From Nitrospirillum iridis (GTDB lineage Bacteria > Pseudomonadota > Alphaproteobacteria > Azospirillales > Azospirillaceae), in contig NZ_JACIIZ010000009.1 in the NCBI RefSeq assembly GCF_014205765.1, positions 233,081-297,080 of the forward strand: DNA of 64,000 nucleotides, in the 5' to 3' direction. Position 1 is the first letter of the stretch. Every line of letters begins with the position of its first letter. The notes beneath the pieces were generated by a model, which was not told the DNA's origin, made no database searches, and saw only the letters and a list, made by a program, of their open reading frames with translations. A program made the translations under genes and the position numbers. Below, piece by piece: positions 45,835 to 55,600 of the stretch.

Positions 45835-45863
45835 ATAATATTTATGTCCCATTCGGTCGTCAA
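45835..45863 (-). promoter_or_regulatory. Near-consensus sigma70 promoter
   Basis: On the - strand, TTGACG (complement of 45858-45863) and TATTAT (complement of 45835-45840) are separated by exactly 17 bp. Transcription would start near 45828 and run toward the terminator at 45549. Confidence 0.7.
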
Positions 45864-45870
45864 GCGACTT

Positions 45871-45886
45871 TTGTTAGCGGTAACAA
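45871..45886. promoter_or_regulatory. LacI/GntR-like palindromic operator
   Basis: TTGTTAGCGGTAACAA is an inverted repeat with six perfect pairs per arm and a central GC step, like operators of LacI/GalR-family repressors. It lies just upstream of the -35 box of the - strand promoter and about 330 bp upstream of the aldehyde dehydrogenase gene. No LacI-type gene is in the window. The remaining stretch 45890-46214 shows only a bulged GC-rich hairpin near 46108-46140. Confidence 0.55.
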
Positions 45887-46214
45887 ATTTAAATGGCGTT
45901 ACATGAAACCGGGTCCACCGGCCGGATGAGGTGGCGGACGCCTACTTGGGTAGGCAACGGCCGCCGGGCGATGGCGGCGCCTGTGCCAATTTTCGCCAAC
46001 CGGCCCGCCCGGATATGGGTATTCGCGCACAGCCAGGGCGCGCACTTGCGCCTTTATCACCTGGCCGCCCCCCCGGATACTGACGCCCTTCGCCGCCCCC
46101 ACCCCAGCGCCCCGGGCCAGTGCCCCGGGGGCGCCGCCTTTCCCGCTGGCTTCCCAGGCGGGGGAGGGGAAGGATGGGGAGGCGAAGCATGATTGAACAG
46201 GAGCGATCGTTCCC

Positions 46215-47720
46215 ATGAGCACCGATACCCAGACCCTGACCCCCTGCCTGGATCCGTACGCCCTCGCGGCCGAGCTGTCGGGCCGGCACCTGATCGGCGG
46301 TCGGCTGGTGGCGGCCGCCTCGGGCAAGACGTTCGATGTCGTCAATCCGGCCAAGGGTGAGGTCATGGGGCGTGCCGCCTATGGCGAGACGGCGGACGTG
46401 GATGCCGCCGTGGCCGCCGCCGTGCAGGCCGGCCTGGCGTGGAAGGCGCTGCCGGCGCGGGAACGGGGGCGCCTGGTCGCGGAATGCGGTCGCCTGCTGA
46501 CGGCGCATACCGAGGAGTTGGCCCGCCTGGTGGCGCTGGAGACGGGCAAGGCCCTGCGCACCGAAAGCCGGGTCGAGGCCGGGGTGCTGGCCGACGCCTT
46601 CACCTTCTTCGGCGGCCTGGGCGGCGAGTTGAAGGGCGAGACCGTGCCCTTCAATCCCCAGATCCTGACGCTGACGGTGCGCGAGCCGCTGGGCGTGGTC
46701 GGCGCCATCATCCCCTGGAACGTGCCCATGATGCTGATGGCGCTGAAGATCGCGCCGGCGCTGGTGGCGGGTAACACCGTGGTGGTGAAGTCGGCGGAGG
46801 AGGCGCCGTTCGCCGTGCTGCGCGCCTGCCAGATCATGGCCCGGGTGCTGCCCGCCGGCGTGCTGAACATCCTATCCGGCTTCGGTCCCGAGTGCGGCGC
46901 GCCGTTGGTGGCACATCCCAAGGTGGCCAAGGTCACCTTCACCGGCTCGGTCGAGACCGGCCGCATCGTCAGCCGGGCCGCCGCCGACAAGCTGATCCCC
47001 GTGACCTTGGAACTGGGCGGCAAGAGCCCGATGATCGTCATGGGCGATGCCGACCTCGATCGCGCGGTGGCGGGCGCCATCACCGGCATGCGCTTCACCC
47101 GCCAGGGGCAGAGCTGCACCGCCGCCAGCCGCATCTTCGTGCATGACAGCCTGCATGACGCCTTCGTCGCCGCGCTGAAGGCCAAGGTGGACGCCATGGT
47201 CATGGGCGACCCGCTGGATGAGAAGACGGACATCGGCACCATCGTCTCACCGCAGCAGTTCGACCGGGTGCGGGGCTACATCGCCGAGGGCAAGCGCACG
47301 GCCGGCGCCACGGCGCACGAATGCTCGGCCCTGCCCACCGATCCGGCCCTGGCCCAGGGCCTCTATGTCCGCCCGGTCATCTTCACCGGCATGACCAATG
47401 ACAGCCGGCTGGCGCGGGAGGAGATTTTCGGCCCCGTCACCTGCGTCATCCGCTTCACGGACTATGAGGATGTGATCAATCAGGCCAACGACAGCGAATT
47501 CGGCTTGGCCGCCACCATCTGGACCAGGGATCTCAAGACGGCGCTGGACGCCACCCATCGCTTGCAGGCCGGCCTGGTGCAGGTGAACCAGAATCTGGTG
47601 GTGCAGCCCAACCTGTCCTACGGCGGCGTCAAGTCCTCCGGCCTGGGTAAGGAGGCGACCCTGGAGGCCATGCTGGAGCACTTCACCCACAAGAAGACCA
47701 TCATGCTGAACATGGCGTGA
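46215..47720 (+). CDS. NAD(P)-dependent aldehyde dehydrogenase
   Basis: A 501-aa ALDH. The NAD-binding IIPWNVPMM, the general base in VTLELGGKSP near residue 270, the catalytic cysteine in FTRQGQSCTAAS near residue 302 and EEIFGPVTCVI are all in place. The start has AGGAG at the right distance. The two following genes belong to valine catabolism, where methylmalonate-semialdehyde dehydrogenase (MmsA) would be expected; but this sequence has the general ALDH rather than the CoA-acylating MmsA character. It may oxidise isobutyraldehyde or another branched aldehyde. It is probably co-transcribed with the acyl-CoA dehydrogenase 40 bp downstream. Confidence 0.9.
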   Translation: MSTDTQTLTPCLDPYALAAELSGRHLIGGRLVAAASGKTFDVVNPAKGEVMGRAAYGETADVDAAVAAAVQAGLAWKALPARERGRLVAECGRLLTAHTEELARLVALETGKALRTESRVEAGVLADAFTFFGGLGGELKGETVPFNPQILTLTVREPLGVVGAIIPWNVPMMLMALKIAPALVAGNTVVVKSAEEAPFAVLRACQIMARVLPAGVLNILSGFGPECGAPLVAHPKVAKVTFTGSVETGRIVSRAAADKLIPVTLELGGKSPMIVMGDADLDRAVAGAITGMRFTRQGQSCTAASRIFVHDSLHDAFVAALKAKVDAMVMGDPLDEKTDIGTIVSPQQFDRVRGYIAEGKRTAGATAHECSALPTDPALAQGLYVRPVIFTGMTNDSRLAREEIFGPVTCVIRFTDYEDVINQANDSEFGLAATIWTRDLKTALDATHRLQAGLVQVNQNLVVQPNLSYGGVKSSGLGKEATLEAMLEHFTHKKTIMLNMA

Positions 47721-47760
47721 CCCAGGCTGATCCAAGAACAAGAACCGGGAGGAAATGACC

Positions 47761-48909
47761 ATGGACTTCGGCTTGACGGAGGAGCAGGCGGCGTTCCGCG
47801 ACATGGCGCGGGGCTTCGCCGCCGAGCACCTGGCGCCCCACGCCGCCGAGTGGGATGAGAAGGAGATCTTCCCCCTCGACGCCCTGCGCGCGGCGGCGGC
47901 CCTGGGCATGGGCGGCCTCTATTGCGGGGAGGAGCATGGCGGCTCCGGCCTGACCCGCCTGGACGCCGCACTGCTGTTCGAGGAACTGTCGGCCGGCTGT
48001 GTCGCCACCGCCGCCTTCCTGTCCATCCACAACATGGCGGCCTGGATGATCGATCGTTTCGGTAACGATACGGTTAGGGCGCGCTACCTGCCCGGCCTCA
48101 TGACCATGGATCTGGTGGCCAGCTATTGCCTGACGGAGCCGGGCTCCGGCTCCGACGCTGCGGCCTTGCGCACCAAGGCGGTGCGCGAGGGCGACCACTA
48201 TGTGCTGAACGGGTCCAAGGCCTTCATCTCCGGTGCCGGCATATCGGACCTGTACGTCGTCATGGTGCGCACCGGCGGGCCCGGCCCCAAGGGCATCTCG
48301 GCCTTGGTGGTGGAGAAGGGGACGCCGGGCCTCAGCTTCGGCAAGAAGGAAAAGAAGATGGGCTGGAACTGCCAGCCCACGGCCCAGGTGATCTTCGAGG
48401 ACGCCCGCGTCCCGGTGGACAACCGGCTGGGGGAGGAGGGGGCGGGCTTCGGCATCGCCATGAAGGGCCTGGACGGCGGCCGCATCAACATCGCCTCCTG
48501 CTCGCTGGGTGGCGCCCGCGCCTGCCTGGAGCTCGCCACCCGCTATATGGGCGAGCGCGAGGCCTTCGGCCGCAAGCTGGCGGATTTCCAGGCCCTGCAA
48601 TTCCGCCTGGCCGACATGGCGACGGAGTTGGAGGCCGCGCGGCTGATGGTGCATCGCGCCGCCGCCGCCCTGGATGCGGGCGACGCGGAGGCCACCACCT
48701 GGTGCGCCATGGCCAAGCGCTTCGCCACCGACGTCGGATTCCAGGTCTGTAACGAGGCGCTGCAACTGCATGGCGGCTACGGCTATATCCGCGAATACCC
48801 GCTGGAACGCTTCGTCCGCGACGTCCGGGTGCACCAGATCCTGGAAGGCACCAATGAGATCATGCGCCTGATCATCGCCCGCCGCCTGCTGGCCAAGGTC
48901 TGGAAATAA
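47761..48909 (+). CDS. Acyl-CoA dehydrogenase, probably isobutyryl-CoA dehydrogenase
   Basis: A 382-aa flavoprotein. ATG 47761 is spaced eight bases from GGAGG; an ATG two codons upstream abuts the ribosome site. [20 protein letters not shown] and [19 protein letters not shown] are the family signatures and the catalytic glutamate is in [13 protein letters not shown]. The pairing with 3-hydroxyisobutyrate dehydrogenase, 21 bp downstream, indicates branched-chain (valine) catabolism: isobutyryl-CoA to methacrylyl-CoA. The intermediate hydratase and hydrolase genes are not in this window. Confidence 0.88.
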   Translation: MDFGLTEEQAAFRDMARGFAAEHLAPHAAEWDEKEIFPLDALRAAAALGMGGLYCGEEHGGSGLTRLDAALLFEELSAGCVATAAFLSIHNMAAWMIDRFGNDTVRARYLPGLMTMDLVASYCLTEPGSGSDAAALRTKAVREGDHYVLNGSKAFISGAGISDLYVVMVRTGGPGPKGISALVVEKGTPGLSFGKKEKKMGWNCQPTAQVIFEDARVPVDNRLGEEGAGFGIAMKGLDGGRINIASCSLGGARACLELATRYMGEREAFGRKLADFQALQFRLADMATELEAARLMVHRAAAALDAGDAEATTWCAMAKRFATDVGFQVCNEALQLHGGYGYIREYPLERFVRDVRVHQILEGTNEIMRLIIARRLLAKVWK

Positions 48910-48930
48910 TCATTACGGGAGAGAAACGAT

Positions 48931-49821
48931 ATGAGCCGTATCGCGTTCATCGGTTTGGGCAACATGGGCCTGCCCATGGCCCGCAACCTGCTGAAGGCAG
49001 GGCACACCGTCGTCGGCTTCGATCTGGCGCCGCAGTCGCTGGCGGCCCTGGCCGAGGCCGGCGGCACCATCGCTGGTTCGGTCGGCGACGCCGCCCAGGG
49101 GGCGGAGGTGGTGGTGACCATGCTGCCCGCCGGCCGGCATGTGCGGAGCGTCTATGAGGATGCGGGCAACGTGTTCGACAATGCCGTCCCGGGTGCGCTG
49201 CTGATCGACAGTTCCACCATCGATGTCGACAGCGCCCGCGCCGTGGCCGCCGCCGCCGCCGGCCGTGGCTTCGTCCTGGTGGACGCCCCGGTCTCCGGCG
49301 GCACCGGTGGTGCCGCCGCCGGCACGCTCACCTTCATGGTCGGCGGCACGGATGAGGCGGTGGAGCGGGCGCGCCCTTACCTGGCGCAGATGGGCAAGAC
49401 CGTGGTGCACACCGGTGGCCCCGGCACCGGCCAGGCGGCCAAGATCTGCAACAACATGATCCTGGGCATCTCCATGATCGCCGTGTCGGAGGCCTTCACC
49501 CTGGCCGACAAGCTGGGGCTGGACCGGCAGAAGCTGTTCGACGTCAGCTCCACCTCATCGGGCCAGTGCTGGTCCTTGACCACCTACTGCCCCGTCCCCG
49601 GCCCCGTGCCGACCTCCCCCGCCAACCGCGATTACGCGCCGGGCTTCGCCGTCGACATGATGCTGAAGGACCTGAAGCTGGCCCAGGCCGCCGCTGCGTC
49701 CAGCGGTGCGGCCACGCCGCTCGGCGCCAACGCCGCCGCGCTGTATGCGCTGTTCTCCGCCGCCGGCAATGGCCACCTGGACTTCTCGGCCATCGTCAAG
49801 ATGCTGGGTGGCGGCAAATGA
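48931..49821 (+). CDS. mmsB: 3-hydroxyisobutyrate dehydrogenase
   Basis: A 296-aa beta-hydroxyacid dehydrogenase. It has the NAD motif IGLGNMGLPMARNLLKAGH, the substrate motif VDAPVSGGTGGAAAGTL near residue 115 and the catalytic lysine in GQAAKICNNMILG near residue 170. It oxidises 3-hydroxyisobutyrate to methylmalonate semialdehyde with NAD+. GGGAGAG precedes the ATG. It is the last gene of the ALDH-acyl-CoA dehydrogenase-mmsB operon and is followed by a strong hairpin. Confidence 0.93.
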   Translation: MSRIAFIGLGNMGLPMARNLLKAGHTVVGFDLAPQSLAALAEAGGTIAGSVGDAAQGAEVVVTMLPAGRHVRSVYEDAGNVFDNAVPGALLIDSSTIDVDSARAVAAAAAGRGFVLVDAPVSGGTGGAAAGTLTFMVGGTDEAVERARPYLAQMGKTVVHTGGPGTGQAAKICNNMILGISMIAVSEAFTLADKLGLDRQKLFDVSSTSSGQCWSLTTYCPVPGPVPTSPANRDYAPGFAVDMMLKDLKLAQAAAASSGAATPLGANAAALYALFSAAGNGHLDFSAIVKMLGGGK

Positions 49822-49827
49822 CAGGGT

Positions 49828-49857
49828 CCCGGCGGCACCGCGCCAGGTGCCGCCGGG
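49828..49857. terminator. Bidirectional hairpin between convergent operons
   Basis: CCCGGCGGCACC (49828-49839) pairs perfectly with GGTGCCGCCGGG (49846-49857) around a 6-nt loop. It lies in the 42-bp gap between the mmsB stop and the end of hddC. There is no T-run on either strand, so it may work with Rho or simply protect both 3' ends. Confidence 0.65.
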
Positions 49858-49863
49858 TGCCGT

Positions 49864-50577
49864 TCATCGCTGGCGCAGGGCGCTCAATTCAGGGATCCGC
49901 GTCTGGGAATAGGCATAGTCTTCGGGGATGCCGATGTCGATGAAATCACCGCGCACGGGGACGGCGGCAACCGCCAACTCCGCCAGGCGCGGCTGCAGGA
50001 AGTCGGTCTCGATGGAGAATCGGTCCGGCAGGGACCAGCGGTCCAGCAAGGCCCGCCGGAACAGATAGGCGCCGGCGTTGACGGCACCCGGGCGCCCGGG
50101 CGCCTTTTCCCGGAAACCGGCCAGCCGGCCGCCCGCGATGTCGACCAAGCCGTAGCGGCCACAGTCGGCGACGTGACAGACGGCCATGGCCATGTCGGTG
50201 GCCGGGTCGGCCAGGGCGTCCTCCATGGCGGCGGCCGGCAGGTCGAAGTAGGTGTCGCCATTCAGCGCGAAGAAGGTGTCGCCCTCGACCAGCCGGGCGG
50301 CTTGCCAGATGGCCCCACCGGTGCCCAGGGCGGTCTCCTCCACGGCATAGCGGATGGCCATGCCGGCGAAGCTGTCGCCGTACATGGCCGTCACCTTGTC
50401 GTGCATGTAGCCCACGGCCAGCACGATCCGGGAGAAGCCTTGGTCGGCCAGCTGTTCCAGCTGCCAGGTGAGGAAGGGCCGGCCGGCCACCTCGGCCAGC
50501 GACTTGGGAAGATCGCTGACCACGGCCCGCAGGCGGGTGCCGAGGCCACCCGCCAGGATCACCGCTTCACGCGTCAT
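49864..50577 (-). CDS. hddC: D-glycero-D-manno-heptose 1-phosphate guanylyltransferase
   Basis: A 237-aa sugar-phosphate nucleotidyltransferase from ATG 50577. The NTP loop AVILAGGLGTRLRAVVSDLP and the metal aspartate in FFALNGDTYFDL are intact. This short form next to gmhA and a GHMP heptose kinase matches HddC, which makes GDP-D-glycero-alpha-D-manno-heptose for surface glycans. It overlaps the gmhA stop by four bases (ATGA). Confidence 0.88.
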   Translation of the reverse strand: MTREAVILAGGLGTRLRAVVSDLPKSLAEVAGRPFLTWQLEQLADQGFSRIVLAVGYMHDKVTAMYGDSFAGMAIRYAVEETALGTGGAIWQAARLVEGDTFFALNGDTYFDLPAAAMEDALADPATDMAMAVCHVADCGRYGLVDIAGGRLAGFREKAPGRPGAVNAGAYLFRRALLDRWSLPDRFSIETDFLQPRLAELAVAAVPVRGDFIDIGIPEDYAYSQTRIPELSALRQR

Positions 50578-51167
50578 GCGGGGGCGCCAGTCTTGGGGAA
50601 GATGCGCTGCTCGATCAGGCCGCAGATCATATGGCCCAGGGCCTCGTGCCCCTCTTGGATGCGCGGCGTGTGGGTGGAGGGGATGCGCAGGCATTGGTCG
50701 CACAGCGCCAGCATGTCGCCGCCGGTGGCGCCGGTGAAGCCCACGGTCTTGACCCCCCGCTCCTTACAGGCGGTGAGCGCACGGAGGATGTTCTTGGAGC
50801 GGCCCGAGGTGGAGAGGGCGAAAAACACATCGCCTTCGCGACCCAGCGCCTCGATCTGCCGGGCGAAGCTGTAATCGTAGCCGTAGTCGTTGCCGATCGC
50901 CGTCAGGATGGACGTGTCGGTGGTCAGCGCGATGGCGGCCAGACCCGGCCGGTCATAGTTGAAGCGGCTGACCAGCTCGCCCGCCCAGTGCTGCGCGTCG
51001 GCGGCGCTGCCGCCGTTGCCGGCGAACAGGATCTTGTTGCCGGCCTGCAAGGCGGCGACGCTCAGCTCCACGACGTCGGTGACACGCTGGCACAGGTCAT
51101 TGTCGGCCTGCATGGCCTGCAATACCTGGATGGTGGCCCCCAGTTCCCCCTTGATCGCCTCGATCAT
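50574..51167 (-). CDS. gmhA: Sedoheptulose 7-phosphate isomerase
   Basis: A 197-aa SIS-domain protein from ATG 51167. ILFAGNGGSAADAQHWAGEL near residue 45 and FFALSTSGRSKNILRAL are the phosphate-binding segments, TPRIQEGHEALGHMICGLIE supplies the catalytic acid and histidine. It converts sedoheptulose 7-phosphate to D-glycero-D-manno-heptose 7-phosphate, the entry step of heptose synthesis. The start shares one base with the hddA stop and the end overlaps hddC, so the three are translated as a unit. Confidence 0.93.
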   Translation of the reverse strand: MIEAIKGELGATIQVLQAMQADNDLCQRVTDVVELSVAALQAGNKILFAGNGGSAADAQHWAGELVSRFNYDRPGLAAIALTTDTSILTAIGNDYGYDYSFARQIEALGREGDVFFALSTSGRSKNILRALTACKERGVKTVGFTGATGGDMLALCDQCLRIPSTHTPRIQEGHEALGHMICGLIEQRIFPKTGAPA

Positions 51168-52225
51168 CACACTCTCCACGCCTTTGCCCCTTCGGAAGTG
51201 AAATAACAAGCCGCCGCCGTGCCGCCGAAGCTTTCCAATGCCCGGATCACCTTTTGCCGGCATTCAGGAGGCGCCAGGAAGAACATGAAGCCCCCGCCGC
51301 CCGCGCCCGACATCTTGCCCGCGAAAGCCCCCGCCTCCCGCGCCGCCTGGTCGACGGCATCGATGTTGGAATTGGAGATGGACTTGGCGCTGCGCTTCTT
51401 GGCCTCCCAGCCTGCCTGCAAGGCCCGACCCAGCGCCGGAATGTCGCCGCGCAACAGGTGCTCCTTCATGGCCACGGCTTCCCGCCGCAGTGCGTGCATC
51501 GCCTCGATGGACGATTGCTTGCCGCTTTCGACGTTGCTGACCTGCTCGGCGATGATGTTGGCCGATTCGCGGGAGACACCGGTAAAGTATAGCACCAACG
51601 ACGATTCGAGTTCGCTGATGATCCAGTCCTTGATCCGCAGCGGGTTCACGATGACCCGGTCCTCGGCGTAGAATTCCATGAAATTGAATCCGCCGAACGT
51701 GGCGGCATACTGATCCTGCTTGCCGCCCTTCAGGCCCAGATCCTTGCGCTCGATGATATAGGCCAAGTGGGCGACGTCATATTCGCCCAGTGGCAGGGCG
51801 AAGGCTTCGACGAAGGCTTGCACCATCGTCACCACCAGGGTTGACGATGATCCCAAACCGGAGCCAGCCACCGCGTCCGAACTGGTACGCAGCCTCAGCG
51901 CGACGGGAGCACCCCCCAGGTAATCGGCGACGATGCGGTTGTAGACCGCCTTGTGCAGGTCCAGCTTGCCGTCCGGTGCCAGGTAAGGGAGGGCATCGTA
52001 GGTGGTGGTCTCATCCCGGTCCAGCGCCTCGAAGACGATCTTGCCGTCACCCGTCATTTCCAGCGTCGCATAAGAGAACTTGGAAATGGTGACATTTAAG
52101 ATCGCGCCGGTGTGCAGGTCACAATACGGTGATACGTCCGTGCCACCGCCGGCTAGGCCTAAACGCAGGGGTGCGCGCGCGCGCACCAAGGTGCCAATTC
52201 TAGGCTGATGGCGAGTCGTAAACAT
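51167..52225 (-). CDS. hddA: D-glycero-alpha-D-manno-heptose 7-phosphate kinase
   Basis: A 352-aa GHMP kinase. The N-terminal RARAPLRLGLAGGGTDVSPY, the ATP loop SDAVAGSGLGSSSTLVV and the C-terminal GKMSGAGGGGFMFFLAP are all typical. It phosphorylates heptose 7-phosphate at C1, giving the alpha-1,7-bisphosphate. The phosphatase (GmhB) needed next is not adjacent; the HAD domain of the fusion at 31.3 kb is a candidate. The gene heads the hddA-gmhA-hddC operon. Confidence 0.92.
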   Translation of the reverse strand: MFTTRHQPRIGTLVRARAPLRLGLAGGGTDVSPYCDLHTGAILNVTISKFSYATLEMTGDGKIVFEALDRDETTTYDALPYLAPDGKLDLHKAVYNRIVADYLGGAPVALRLRTSSDAVAGSGLGSSSTLVVTMVQAFVEAFALPLGEYDVAHLAYIIERKDLGLKGGKQDQYAATFGGFNFMEFYAEDRVIVNPLRIKDWIISELESSLVLYFTGVSRESANIIAEQVSNVESGKQSSIEAMHALRREAVAMKEHLLRGDIPALGRALQAGWEAKKRSAKSISNSNIDAVDQAAREAGAFAGKMSGAGGGGFMFFLAPPECRQKVIRALESFGGTAAACYFTSEGAKAWRV

Positions 52226-52647
52226 GGTGCCCCCTTATCCACGACAGATGAATATTTCGATTCTATGGCTCTATAACGGAAAGGCAATACTATGCCGACG
52301 CTATGTGTCGGCCGCCCCTTGGAAAGAATTTACCAGACCCGTCGCTCATACCCCATCGCGATGGCAAACGCACCCGAAGAATAAACAATTCGATGCATCC
52401 GTTCTCGTCACGCATGGGGCACCGCTTGGGTGTGGGGGGCATCATCTTATCTTTCCTGACGGGCGGCCGCTCAAAAATGACTGGTATAGACAGTATGGTT
52501 GACCCCATGATAAGGGGACGATAATACGCCCAAGGATGGCGTAGGTGTTTGGCCGCCCATTATGCCAACGAGATGTAATTCGGGTGCGCTGGCCGCTCGG
52601 GTGTCAAGAAACAAATTCATTAATGTCAAAATGATTGGACTGTACTG
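52226..52647. other. Divergent polysaccharide promoter region, AT-richer
   Basis: About 420 bp between hddA (-) and the giant glycosyltransferase (+), with visibly lower GC than the genes around it. Short frames lack ribosome sites. Candidate -10-like AT islands occur near 52380 and 52610 but I could not fix a convincing promoter pair. Confidence 0.35.
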
Positions 52648-55600
52648 ATGGCGATCGGACAAGATTCTATTGGTTATGACATTTCCTCCGCGCAGGATTC
52701 GTCGCCGAAAATAGCGAAGTCTGATCCCGCCCGGTCGCCGTCGTCCGCCATCGGCAACAGATCGGCATTCAGATTCCCCGAGCCCAAAGCCGCCATGGAG
52801 TTCACGGGCGAGCGCTACGTGTCCGGGCTTGTGGGTGATATCCAGCACGAGCACTATCACCGATATCTTTTCGCCCTGTCCTTTTGCGCGGGCAAGGACG
52901 TGTTGGATGTCGCCAGTGGCGAGGGCTATGGCAGTTCGGTCCTGGGCCAGGTGGCGCGGACGGTCATCGGGGTTGACATCGATCAGCAGTCGGTGGATTT
53001 CGCCAATCTCAATTACCTGACGGAACGCGTGTCCTACCGCCAGGGTGACGCCGCCGCGCTGCCTATCGGCGACCAATCGGTGGACGTCGTCGTTAGTTTT
53101 GAGACGCTGGAACACTTCACGGCGCAGGAAGCGTTCCTGGCGGAGGTCAGCCGTGTGTTGCGCCCGGACGGGGTTTTGGTGATTTCATCGCCAAATCGCG
53201 ACGTCTACACCGATCAGCACGATCATCACAATCCATTCCACTTCCGCGAGCTTAACCGGCAGGAACTACTCGATCTTCTTGGGTCCGTATTTCCTCAGGT
53301 CGCGCTGTTCGAACAGCGTTCGCTCTGGGGTTCGGTGATCCTGGCGGAAGAGGGGATGGCTCCCACCCAGGTCGAAGGCTTCGAAACCCGGGACGGGACG
53401 CTTTTCCGCCGCACAGTCGGTGTCCCCAGCACGCCTTACTTCATCGCGGTCGCCGCCCAGAGGGCCATGCCGCCGCTATCCCACAGCGTCATGCATTCGC
53501 CCAGCCACTTCTTCGCGCTGGACCGGGCGCGAATGGACGCTGAGGAGCAACTGGCCATTGCTCGCCAAGAGATTGCGCGGCTGGACGCGGAAAACGCCGA
53601 AATACGGCGGACTGACCAGGCCGAGATTGAACGCCTGAACACTCATATCAGCGAGACCCAACTCTCCTCAGGTGAGGAGATTGAGCGTCTGAATGCGGAG
53701 CTGTCGGCTGTTCAACAGACTGGCCAAGCGGAAATCGACCGCCTGAACACCTATATTGGTGATCTCCACGCCTCGTATCAGATGGAGCTTGGCAAGCTAA
53801 ACGCCGAGGTGACGGGGCTGAGGCAGGAGGTAGAGCGGCTGCACGCTGAACTTGCCGAAACGCGTACCTCGTCCCAGGCTGAAGTCGCCGATCTAAAAGC
53901 CCGCCTCTTGGGGGGCGAGCAGGAGGTAGAGCGGCTGCACGCTGAACTTGCAGAAACGCGTGCCTCGTCCCAGGCTGAAGTCGCCGATCTAAATGCCCGC
54001 CTCTTGGGGGGCGAGGAGGAGGTCGAGCGGTTGCGCGCTGAACTTGCCGAGTCGCATGCTCGAGTATCCTACCTCGGCACTGAAATCACCGCAAAGCAGC
54101 AAGAGATTGAGCGGCTAGAGGTCGACATTGATAAGCTGCAGATATCCTCTAGCGATGAAATACAGACACTGAAGGCCGAGTTGACGGCTGTCCAGCAGGC
54201 CAGCCAGGCCGAATTTGACCGGCTAAATACTCATATCGGTGATGTCCATACGTCCTACGGTGCTGAAGTCGCGCGTCTCAACGCTGACCTGGTGACCAGC
54301 CGGCAGGAGGTGGACCTGTTGAATGGTCGCGTGGATGATGAGCGGGTGTCCCACCAGGCGGAACTGGAATCCCGGCTGATCGATATCAGGCGTCTCAGCG
54401 CTGAATTGGCGGCCAGCCAGCAGAGCAGCCAAGCGGAGATCGATCGCCTGACCGCGGAAAACGAGGAGTTGCGGCAGGCCCATCAGCACCGCGTGGCGGA
54501 GTTGGAAAGGGAGATCGACGCGGCCGCCGCCGAAGTTCGGGCGGAACGGAGCCGCAGTGCTGCGGAGGTTGACGATATCAAGCAGGTCTTGGCGGTCACG
54601 CGACGTGACAGCCAGGAGGAGGTGCGCCGGCTACAGTCGCAACTCGCGGACGCTGGAGCGGCTCGTCAGGCGATGGCCGCCCAGCTCGCCGCCGCTTGGG
54701 ACGCGGAAACGCGGCGCCTCGACCAACACTATGCGGATCGCCTGGTTGAAGAGGCGCGGCTGGAAAGCGCGCTCATCGACGCCATGTCCCATGAGCGCCA
54801 AGCCGTCGCTATGGCCCAGCGGCAAATCCATGAGATGTATCGTTCAAGTTCATGGCGCCTGACCTTGCCCCTGCGACTGGTCGGTCGACTGGCGAAGGGG
54901 GACATCAAGGGGTTGAGGCGTTTGTACGCTATCAAGAGGGGGCGGCTCGGTCCGCCGCTTGGTGGCGAGACGGCATCGGCGGTGGTGTATCAGCCCGATG
55001 CGGCGCTTCAGCGGCTTGAGGCCGATTTCCTGGAGGTGCGAAGCGCTCAGCGCCACGAAATAAGCCTCCTGCATGATGAATTGGCCGATTTGGTCGAGGC
55101 TCATGCCCTGGCTCTCGCTGAGCGGGATCGCTTGCGCATGGACAATGCGGCCCTTCACGAGGCGTTGGATAAGAACGGGGACGCGTTGGCACTGCGGCAG
55201 GCTGAAGCCGCGCGTTTGCAGGATGAGAATGCCGCCGCGCTGCACACCATCGCTGTTACGCAGGCAGAAAGAGCCACTCTGAGACATGAGGTGGTCACCA
55301 AAGCTGAAGAGTTGGTGCGCCAGCAGGCTGAAATCGCCCGCTTGCAAGATGAGAACGCCGCTGCGCGGAACGCTATCGCCGCGACACAAGTGGAAACATC
55401 CGGCCTGCGACATGAGCTGGTCACCAAGGTTGATGAGGTGTCTCGTCAACAAGCTGAGGTCGCACGCCTAACTGATATGTACGCGGCCGCGCAGCAATCC
55501 CTGGCCGCCCTGAAAACTCTTGTCCATTTGTCGAGCGTGGCCGCAGGTATCCGCCTGCCGGAAGCCGTCCAGCCGCTTGTCTCCGTCATCATTCCCACCT

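Noticed and set aside
45615-45863. 82-aa - strand open frame inside the candidate small RNA region
   Set aside because: Its ATG lies at the -35 box, upstream of the predicted transcription start, and no ribosome site precedes internal ATGs. The composition is arginine/serine-rich, as expected by chance.
46108-46140. GC-rich hairpin before the aldehyde dehydrogenase as a riboswitch
   Set aside because: It is a single bulged stem without any known aptamer core; at most a weak attenuator.
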